Assembly (NCBI GenBank): GCA_033722675.1
Contig: JAWVYO010000041.1
Location: 1 to 19,711 of the forward strand
Source of the DNA: DATHYU01 sp033722675
Lineage (GTDB): Bacteria > Actinomycetota > Acidimicrobiia > Spongiisociales > UBA11373
Direction: 5' to 3'
DNA length: 19,711 nt
Numbering within the stretch: the stretch's first letter is position 1; each line of letters starts with the position of its first letter. A model generated the notes under the pieces. That model searched no databases, was not told where the DNA came from, and saw only the letters and a list, made by a program, of their open reading frames with translations. Positions 14,794 to 19,711 of the stretch are shown in pieces. The translations under genes were made by a program, and so were the position numbers.

Positions 14794-16265
14794 CCCCCGA
14801 CAGCCTCGACGTCCTCGCCGTCGCCCCCGAGATCGCCGTCACCGCCGGCGTGGTCCTGCTCCTCCTCGTGGAGGTCAACACCGACCTGGGCTCGCGCGCC
14901 TGGGCGGTCTTCGCCGCGCTCGGCCTCGGCGCCGCCACCGGCATGTCGATCTGGCAGTTCGTCGCCCACCACGAGGCCGCCGATGCCCGGACGTTCTACT
15001 CGGACATGATCGTGATGGACGGCTTCGGCGCGCTGGCGGGGATGATCGTCTTCCCCCTCACCGGCCTCGCGCTCCTCGGCGGCTGGCAGCTGGCGACCTC
15101 CTTCGGGCGCCGGGGCGCCGAGTTCGTGTCCCTCGTGATGGTCGCCGCGACGGGCGCCCACGTCATGGCCGCCTCGGGCAATCTCATCATGCTGTTCATC
15201 GGGCTCGAGGTGTTCTCGATCAGCCTCTACATCCTCGCCGGGTACACCCGGACCCGTGAGGACGCCGACGAGGCGGCGCTCAAGTACTTCCTGCTCGGGG
15301 CCTTCGCCTCGGCCGTGTTCCTGTACGGCATCGCCCTCGTGTTCGCGGCCACCGGATCGGTCTCGATCTACGGGCCGGGTGGCATCGCGGACTTCCTCGG
15401 CGGCGTCATCCTCACGCGGCCCGGCATCCTCCTGGCCGGCATCGCGCTCCTGCTCGTCGGTCTGGCCTTCAAGGTGAGCGCAGCGCCGTTCCACGTGTGG
15501 GCGCCGGACGTCTACCAGGGGTCTCCGTCGGGCATCACGGGCTTCCTCAATGCCGGGGCGAAGGTGGCGGGGTTCGCCGCGCTGGCCCGCGTCCTCACGG
15601 TCGCCCTCGAGTCCCGCATCGACGACTGGGCGCCGGCACTCGCCGTCGTCGCCGCCGCGTCGGTGGTCGTCGGCACCCTGTACGCCATCGCCCAGGACGA
15701 CATCAAGCGGATGCTGGCCTACTCGTCGGTCGCCCACGCAGGGTTCATCACCACCGCCCTGGTCGCCGGCCAGGCGGGTGTGGGCGACATGTGGTTCTAC
15801 GTCGCCACGTACGCGGTCCAGGTGATCGGGGCCTTCACGGTCGTCGCCGTGGTGACGGGGCCCCGGGAGGGACGCGCCCCCCTCGACGCCTTCGCCGGGC
15901 TCGGGACACGCGCCCCGTTGCTGGCCGCCACCCTCGGTCTCATGATGCTGGGGATGGGCGGCATCCCGCTGACCGCCGGATTCGTCGGGAAGGCAGCGGT
16001 CTTCCAGGCCGCCATCGAGGTCGACTACCTCTGGCTCGTCGTGCTCGGCCTCGTCGCCGCGGTCGCCGGCCTGTTCTTCTACCTCCGGGTGATCGTGCTC
16101 ATGTACTTCCGTGAGCCGGCCCCCGGCCCGGGGACGGACACCGCCCGGCCCTCCGTCGGCCTCGCCGGGCGGACGGTCCTGCTCCTCACCTCGGCCGTGA
16201 CGGTGGTGTTCGGCGTCGCCCCCTGGCCGCTGCTCGACCTCGTCCGCGACGCGCTGCCGCTGTAG
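14790..16265 (+). CDS. nuoN: NADH-quinone oxidoreductase subunit N (antiporter-like)
   Basis: NuoN is the antiporter-like subunit closest to NuoK, 491 residues. Signature positions are Glu140 (FIGLEVFSISLYILAGY), the EAALKYFLLGAFASAVFLYG stretch at 161-180, Lys228 and His235 (GLAFKVSAAPFHVWAPDVYQG), and DDIKRMLAYSSVAHAGF in the second half. GGGGGAGGG at 14775-14783 lies six bases before the ATG, a strong ribosome binding site in addition to the ATGA overlap with nuoM. It is the last canonical nuo gene, and its TAG is directly followed by the GTG of the beta-helix protein gene. Confidence 0.97.
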   Translation: MTPDSLDVLAVAPEIAVTAGVVLLLLVEVNTDLGSRAWAVFAALGLGAATGMSIWQFVAHHEAADARTFYSDMIVMDGFGALAGMIVFPLTGLALLGGWQLATSFGRRGAEFVSLVMVAATGAHVMAASGNLIMLFIGLEVFSISLYILAGYTRTREDADEAALKYFLLGAFASAVFLYGIALVFAATGSVSIYGPGGIADFLGGVILTRPGILLAGIALLLVGLAFKVSAAPFHVWAPDVYQGSPSGITGFLNAGAKVAGFAALARVLTVALESRIDDWAPALAVVAAASVVVGTLYAIAQDDIKRMLAYSSVAHAGFITTALVAGQAGVGDMWFYVATYAVQVIGAFTVVAVVTGPREGRAPLDAFAGLGTRAPLLAATLGLMMLGMGGIPLTAGFVGKAAVFQAAIEVDYLWLVVLGLVAAVAGLFFYLRVIVLMYFREPAPGPGTDTARPSVGLAGRTVLLLTSAVTVVFGVAPWPLLDLVRDALPL

Positions 16266-17429
16266 GTGCGCGTCCGGCGGCTGTTCGGCGTCGGCCTCCT
16301 CGTCGCAGCGGCGTTCGGCCCGCTCGTCCCGGTGCTGGGGAGCCTGCGCACCTCGGGCCGGGTCATCGTCACGACGGCCGACACCGTCACCGAGGATCTC
16401 TACGCCTTCGGCGGTCGTGTGATCGTCGAGGGGACGGTGGAGGGCGATCTCGTCACCTTCACGAACGAGCTGACGATCACGGGGACCGTGACGGGCGACG
16501 TGATCGGTGCGGTCGGCGGCACCGCCGACGTCTCGGGTGTGGTCGGCGGGTCCCTGCGACTGGCGGCGGTGCGGCTCGACGTGACGGGGTCGGTCGGCGA
16601 CGACGTGGTGGGGATCGCCGGTGACGCGCTCGTCGCCGCCGACGTCGGCCGCGACGTCCTGCTGGTCGCCGGCGAGGTGCTGGCGGGCGGGGCCACCGGA
16701 CGCGACGTCCACGTGCAGGCCTGGTCGCTCGAGGTCCATGGCACCGTCGGCCGCGACGTGATGGCCCGTGTCGACGACATCGTCGTGGGGCCGGGCGCCA
16801 CGGTGGCGGGCGACGTCGAGTTCCAGGCGAGCGACGAGGTCCGTGTCGACGACGGGGCGGCGGTCGACGGGTCGCTCGTGCGGCGCGACGTCCTCGCTCC
16901 GGTCTGGGCGAAGGCGGTGGCCCGCGCCGTGCTCTGGCTGTCCCTCCTCGGGTTCCTCGTCGGGGGGCTCCTGGCGATCTGGCTGTTCCGTCGCACGATG
17001 ATCCGCGCCGCGGCGACGGCACTGGAGCGGCCGGGACGCTCGGCGCTCGTCGGCGCCGGCGTCGTCGTGGGCATCCCGATCCTCGTGCTGCCGCTGGGGC
17101 TGTCGCTCGTGGGGCTGCCCGTGGCCGTCCTCCTGCTCGTGAGCTGGGTCGTCCTGCTCGTGCTCGGTGCCGCGCCCGCGGTCGCCGCCGTCGGCGAGCG
17201 CATCGTCGGAGGGCGTGGCGGGCTCGCCGGGGGCTTCGTGGTCGGTGCGGTGGCCTGGCGAGCCGCCATGTGGGTGCTCGCCCTCGTGGCGGCACTCGTG
17301 TACCTCGCGGCGACCCTCGTCGGCATCGGGGCCTTCGCGATCGCCGGGTGGGAACAGCGACGCGAAGCCATCGCGGCCGACGACGACTGGCGCCCCCTCC
17401 CCCCGTCGGGGACCGGGCGCCTCCGCTGA
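16266..17429 (+). CDS. Membrane-anchored bactofilin-like (polymer-forming) beta-helix protein
   Basis: The 387-residue product has three parts. Residues 5-25 form a hydrophobic N-terminal segment after MRVRR, a signal peptide or anchor. Residues 50-207 are about nine short repeats beginning G-x-V-x-G-D/S, at 56, 73, 91, 108, 125, 142, 159, 177 and 197, nearly always 17 residues apart. That is the one-turn period of a bactofilin-type right-handed beta-helix. Residues 219-361 hold about four membrane helices. Canonical bactofilins are soluble cytosolic scaffolds. Here the helix is probably outside the cytoplasmic membrane, if the N-terminal segment is exported. The GTG abuts the nuoN TAG with no Shine-Dalgarno sequence nearby, so translation probably depends on ribosomes finishing nuoN. 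Function is unknown. A structural or envelope role is inference. Confidence 0.7.
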   Translation: MRVRRLFGVGLLVAAAFGPLVPVLGSLRTSGRVIVTTADTVTEDLYAFGGRVIVEGTVEGDLVTFTNELTITGTVTGDVIGAVGGTADVSGVVGGSLRLAAVRLDVTGSVGDDVVGIAGDALVAADVGRDVLLVAGEVLAGGATGRDVHVQAWSLEVHGTVGRDVMARVDDIVVGPGATVAGDVEFQASDEVRVDDGAAVDGSLVRRDVLAPVWAKAVARAVLWLSLLGFLVGGLLAIWLFRRTMIRAAATALERPGRSALVGAGVVVGIPILVLPLGLSLVGLPVAVLLLVSWVVLLVLGAAPAVAAVGERIVGGRGGLAGGFVVGAVAWRAAMWVLALVAALVYLAATLVGIGAFAIAGWEQRREAIAADDDWRPLPPSGTGRLR

Positions 17430-17432
17430 GGA

Positions 17433-17451
17433 GAGGGCCGTTCGGACCCTC
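17433..17451 (+). terminator. Candidate hairpin ending the nuo transcript
   Basis: GAGGGCC (17433-17439) pairs with GG-A-CCCTC (17444-17451) around a GTTC loop, with one bulged A, starting four bases after the beta-helix gene stop. No T-run follows. It is well placed to separate the nuo transcript from the following dehydrogenase gene. Confidence 0.35.
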
Positions 17452-17472
17452 CAGAACCCGGCGGCGGGACCG

Positions 17473-17478
17473 TAGGCT
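17473..17478 (+). promoter_or_regulatory. Candidate -10 element for the Gfo/Idh/MocA gene
   Basis: TAGGCT fits TANNNT and lies 27 bases before the ATG at 17506. The leader would be about 20 bases and would include the ribosome binding site. I see no good -35 hexamer at the usual distance. Confidence 0.3.
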
Positions 17479-17488
17479 GACGGCGACC

Positions 17489-17495
17489 AGGAGGT
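17489..17495 (+). promoter_or_regulatory. Ribosome binding site of the Gfo/Idh/MocA gene
   Basis: AGGAGGT, a near-perfect Shine-Dalgarno sequence, lies 10 bases before ATG 17506. It fixes this start and shows that the gene is translated independently of the upstream operon. Confidence 0.7.
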
Positions 17496-17505
17496 CGTCT
17501 CAGGG

Positions 17506-18609
17506 ATGTCCGAACCAGTTCGTTACGGGATCGTCGGCACCGGCATGATGGGCCGGGAGCACATCGCCAACCTCCGCCACATCGACGACGCCCGGATCGT
17601 GTCCATCGCCGATCCGAACGAGCACTCGCGACGGCACGCCGTCGCCGAGGGCGGACTCGACGGCGTGGCGGAGTTCGCCGACCACCGCGACCTCGTCGCC
17701 GCCGGGGGCATCGACGCCGTCCTCGTGGCGTCGCCCAACGACACCCACATCGACGTCCTGCTCGACGTCCTCGACGCAGGGATCAACGTGCTCGTCGAGA
17801 AGCCCCTGTGCACCACGGTCGACGACTGCCGTCGGGTCATGGAGGCCGCCGAGCGGAGCCCGGGCGTGACCTGGGTCGGGCTCGAATACCGCTACATGCC
17901 GCCGGTGGCCCGGATGATCGAGGAGGTGCGGAAGGGGACCGTGGGCGACGTGAAGATGGTGGGCATCCGGGAGCACCGCTATCCCTTCCTCCCGAAGGTC
18001 GACAACTGGAACCGTTTCAATCGCCGCAGCGGCGGGACGCTCGTCGAGAAGTGCTGCCACTTCTTCGACCTCATGAACCTCATCGTCGGCGCGGAGCCGG
18101 TCCGGGTCTTCGCCTCCGGGGGCCAGGCCGTGAACCACCTCGACGAGGTCTACGACGGGGAGCGGTCGGACATCCTCGACCACGCGTACGTGGTCGTCGA
18201 CTACGCCGGCGGCACCCGGGCGTTCCTCGACCTCTGCATGTTCGCCGAGACCTCCAAGTTCCAGGAGGAGATCGCCGTCGTCGGACCGCTGGGAAAGGTC
18301 GAGGCGCTCGTCCCCTCGCCCCTCGACATCGAGGGCCTCGGGGCCGGCACCGTTCGCATCGGTGTACGGACGACCATGAAGGTGGAGGAGTTCGTCGTCC
18401 ACGACGACCCACGGGTCGAGTACACGGGCGACCACCACGGCTCGTCGTATCTCGAGCACCTCGCGTTCATCGAGGCGGTTCGGACCGGATCGGCGCCCGA
18501 GGTGTCGCTGCGCGACGGCCTGCTGTCGGTGGCGGTGGGGATCGCCGGACAGCGCTCCATCGAGCAGGGCCGTCCGGTCGAGATGGCCGAGATCCTCGGC
18601 TCGTCCTGA
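17506..18609 (+). CDS. Gfo/Idh/MocA family NAD(P)-dependent oxidoreductase
   Basis: The 367-residue protein has the two-domain plan of the glucose-fructose oxidoreductase / inositol dehydrogenase / MocA family. A Rossmann fold starts with GIVGTGMMG (8-16). The catalytic-lysine motif is EKP at 98-100 in NVLVEKPLCTT. In the C-terminal domain GGTLVEKCCHFFDLM carries the expected catalytic His185, with Asp188 after it; the position usually held by Asp four residues before the His is Glu181. Family members oxidise or reduce hydroxyls of sugars, inositols or their derivatives using a nicotinamide cofactor. Substrate cannot be read from sequence. The next gene encodes a sugar-binding lipoprotein, so a carbohydrate substrate is likely. 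No membrane segment or signal peptide is seen, so it is cytosolic. It is separated from the preceding operon by a 76-base gap with a candidate terminator and promoter. Confidence 0.88.
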   Translation: MSEPVRYGIVGTGMMGREHIANLRHIDDARIVSIADPNEHSRRHAVAEGGLDGVAEFADHRDLVAAGGIDAVLVASPNDTHIDVLLDVLDAGINVLVEKPLCTTVDDCRRVMEAAERSPGVTWVGLEYRYMPPVARMIEEVRKGTVGDVKMVGIREHRYPFLPKVDNWNRFNRRSGGTLVEKCCHFFDLMNLIVGAEPVRVFASGGQAVNHLDEVYDGERSDILDHAYVVVDYAGGTRAFLDLCMFAETSKFQEEIAVVGPLGKVEALVPSPLDIEGLGAGTVRIGVRTTMKVEEFVVHDDPRVEYTGDHHGSSYLEHLAFIEAVRTGSAPEVSLRDGLLSVAVGIAGQRSIEQGRPVEMAEILGSS

Positions 18610-18621
18610 GCTCCGCCGTGT

Positions 18622-18650
18622 TTGCCGAGCCGACATAACGGCTATATAAA
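18622..18650 (+). promoter_or_regulatory. Candidate upstream promoter (P1) of the sugar-binding protein gene
   Basis: TTGCCG (18622-18627) and TATAAA (18645-18650) are separated by 17 bases, close to the sigma-70/HrdB consensus. The stretch TATATAAA stands out in otherwise GC-rich sequence. An imperfectly placed inverted repeat, AGCCG (18628-18632) and CGGCT (18639-18643), lies in the spacer and could be a short terminator stem for the upstream gene or an operator. Confidence 0.45.
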
Positions 18651-18669
18651 GGGCTACACGTCCTGGCGG

Positions 18670-18699
18670 TTGGCGGGGGTGGAACCGGTTCCTTAGTAT
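18670..18699 (+). promoter_or_regulatory. Candidate main promoter (P2) of the sugar-binding protein gene
   Basis: TTGGCG (18670-18675) as -35 and TAGTAT (18694-18699) as -10 are separated by 18 bases. Each matches four of six consensus bases. Transcription would start near 18706, leaving a leader of about 56 bases. Confidence 0.55.
18681..18692 (+). promoter_or_regulatory. Perfect 12-bp palindromic operator, LacI-family-like
   Basis: GGAACCGGTTCC is a perfect palindrome with a central CG and the AAnCGnTT core typical of LacI-family sites (for example CcpA and related sugar repressors). It fills most of the spacer between the P2 -35 and -10 elements and ends one base before the -10, so a bound protein would block polymerase. 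The symmetry ends at 12 bp. The matching regulator gene is not in the window, so the family assignment is inference from the site shape and from the sugar-transporter context. Confidence 0.6.
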
Positions 18700-18710
18700 G
18701 GGCCCGTCCG

Positions 18711-18726
18711 CCCGGCGCTCGCCGGG
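18711..18726 (+). promoter_or_regulatory. Leader hairpin in the sugar-binding protein mRNA
   Basis: CCCGGC (18711-18716) and GCCGGG (18721-18726) form a perfect 6-bp stem with a GCTC loop, just downstream of the predicted P2 start and about 20 bases before the ribosome binding site. It could stabilise the transcript's 5' end or take part in attenuation. Confidence 0.4.
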
Positions 18727-18746
18727 AGTACGCAAAGCCATATCCG

Positions 18747-18756
18747 GGAGGAAAGG
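18747..18756 (+). promoter_or_regulatory. Ribosome binding site of the sugar-binding protein gene
   Basis: GGAGGAAAGG lies just before ATG 18762, with the GGAGG core 10 bases from the start codon. It is the purine-rich site expected for a highly expressed lipoprotein gene. Confidence 0.65.
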
Positions 18757-18761
18757 CTGTA

Positions 18762-19711
18762 ATGAAGAAAATCAAGTGGGTGGGCCTGCTCATGGCCTTC
18801 GCCCTCATCGTCGCTGCGTGCGGTGACGACGACGACGCCGGGGACACCACCACGGCGGCGACGACCGCGACCACCGCACCCGTGACGACGGTCGACGACG
18901 GTGGCGGAGACCTCTCCGGCACCCGCGTGACCGTGTTCGGACCCGAGTCCTCCGAGAACGAGGCCGGCGCCATGCAGGACGCGCTCGACGTGTTCGCGGC
19001 CGAGACCGGCATCGAGATCGTCTACACCGGCGCTCGTGACTTCTCGGACCAGATCAACGCCCAGGCCGCCGGCGGCAACCCGCCGGACATCGCGGTCTTC
19101 CCGCAGCCGGGCAAGATCGGTGACTTCGGGTCGCAGGGTCTGATCCTGCCGATCCCGAGCGACGTCCAGGACGCCGTCGCGGCCCAGTGGCCCGCCGGCA
19201 CCCTCGACACCGCCACGTTCGACGGCACGCTCTACGGCGTCCCGAACAAGACCGACCTCAAGTCGATCGTCTGGTACAACACCGCGATCTTCGAGGCCGG
19301 TGGGTACGAGATCCCCGAGACCTGGGAAGCGCTCGTCGGTCTGTCCGAGACCATGATCAACGACGGCGTCACGCCGTGGTGCGTCGGCATCGAGTCCGGC
19401 CCCGCGACGGGTTGGCCGTTCACGGACTGGATGGAGGATCTCATCCTCCGCTTCGAAGGTGCCGACGTGTACGACCAGTGGGTCAACCACGAGATCCCGT
19501 TCGACGATCCTCGGATCGTCGGGGTCGCCCAGCGCATCCTCGACGTGTGGAACACGCCCGGCATGGTCTTCGCCGCCGGTGGGTCGATCGCTTCGACCCC
19601 CTTCGGTGACAACGGCCAGCCGCTCGCCGATGGCGACTGCGCGATGCACCGCCAGGCGTCCTTCTTCGCCGCCTTCTTCCCCGAGGGCGTCGGTGTGGGC
19701 CCGGGCGAGGC
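18762..19711 (+). CDS. ABC transporter sugar-binding lipoprotein, alpha-glucoside (AglE)-like, 3' end outside window
   Basis: The frame is open from ATG 18762 to the window end, 316 complete codons without a stop. A lysine-rich start and hydrophobic segment lead to the lipobox VAAC with lipidated Cys20, so the mature protein is anchored to the outer face of the cytoplasmic membrane. Residues 21-50 form an Asp run and a Thr/Ala linker. After that comes an extracellular solute-binding protein family 1 fold. NPPDIAVFPQPGK (106-118), NTAIFEAGGYEIPETWE (about 173-189) and MHRQASFFAAFFPE (295-308) resemble the alpha-glucoside binding protein AglE as I know it. Cys207 and Cys293 may form a disulfide. 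Family 1 proteins deliver sugars to a two-permease ABC transporter, whose genes would be expected just downstream. Alpha-glucoside specificity is inferred from motifs only. Confidence 0.88.
   Translation, partial: MKKIKWVGLLMAFALIVAACGDDDDAGDTTTAATTATTAPVTTVDDGGGDLSGTRVTVFGPESSENEAGAMQDALDVFAAETGIEIVYTGARDFSDQINAQAAGGNPPDIAVFPQPGKIGDFGSQGLILPIPSDVQDAVAAQWPAGTLDTATFDGTLYGVPNKTDLKSIVWYNTAIFEAGGYEIPETWEALVGLSETMINDGVTPWCVGIESGPATGWPFTDWMEDLILRFEGADVYDQWVNHEIPFDDPRIVGVAQRILDVWNTPGMVFAAGGSIASTPFGDNGQPLADGDCAMHRQASFFAAFFPEGVGVGPGE

Noticed and set aside
11356..16265. Mrp-type sodium/proton antiporter or formate hydrogenlyase-type cluster instead of complex I
   Set aside because: NuoL, NuoM and NuoN are homologous to Mrp subunits, but all 14 nuo genes including the NADH module E, F and G are present in canonical order, and no hydrogenase or other Mrp gene is seen.
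18736..18758. AGCC/GGCT pairing that might hide the ribosome binding site of the sugar-binding protein gene (riboswitch-like)
   Set aside because: Only four base pairs across a long loop, with no conserved aptamer-like structure in the 56-base leader. It is too weak to call.
1..19711. tRNA, rRNA, CRISPR array, insertion sequence or attachment site
   Set aside because: No direct-repeat array, transposase frame, inverted terminal repeat pair or tRNA-like fold was noticed in the short gaps. Coding sequence fills nearly all of the window.

Overview
The window is GC-rich DNA read almost entirely on the + strand. Frequent GTG starts, a DUF222-type HNH nuclease tail, separate nuoC and nuoD, a menaquinone-reductase-like flavoprotein and an Asp/Thr-rich lipoprotein linker all point to an actinobacterium. 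A member of the class Acidimicrobiia is my best guess, but that is inference from style and not from a marker gene.

Layout: (1) 1-153, the C-terminal end of an HNH endonuclease. (2) 209-1447, a geranylgeranyl-reductase-family flavoprotein (menaquinone reductase-like), possibly leaderless. (3) 1530-16265, a complete 14-gene NADH:quinone oxidoreductase (complex I) operon in the canonical order nuoA to nuoN. Twelve of its thirteen junctions overlap or abut, and the other (nuoH-nuoI) has a 3-base gap. (4) 16266-17429, a membrane-anchored bactofilin-like beta-helix protein whose GTG directly follows the nuoN stop codon, so it is probably the last gene of the nuo transcript. (5) 17506-18609, a Gfo/Idh/MocA dehydrogenase with its own ribosome binding site and a candidate promoter. 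(6) 18762-19711, the start of a lipoprotein sugar-binding protein of an alpha-glucoside-like ABC transporter, cut by the window edge. It is preceded by a 152-base regulatory region with two candidate promoters, a perfect 12-bp palindrome lying between the -35 and -10 of the second, and a leader hairpin.

How the parts fit: the flavoprotein would tune menaquinone saturation, and complex I would reduce that quinone with NADH while pumping protons. The beta-helix protein has no known link to complex I, but translational coupling to nuoN makes it a reproducible question. The last two genes start a sugar uptake and oxidation module that appears to be regulated separately, plausibly by a LacI-family repressor encoded outside the window.

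Most of the window is ordinary core metabolism. I see no RNA gene, CRISPR array or insertion sequence. No gene-free stretch exceeds 152 bases. The observations most worth a second look are the operator/promoter region at 18622-18726, the beta-helix protein with its clean 17-residue repeat, and the extra segments in NuoD and NuoF.
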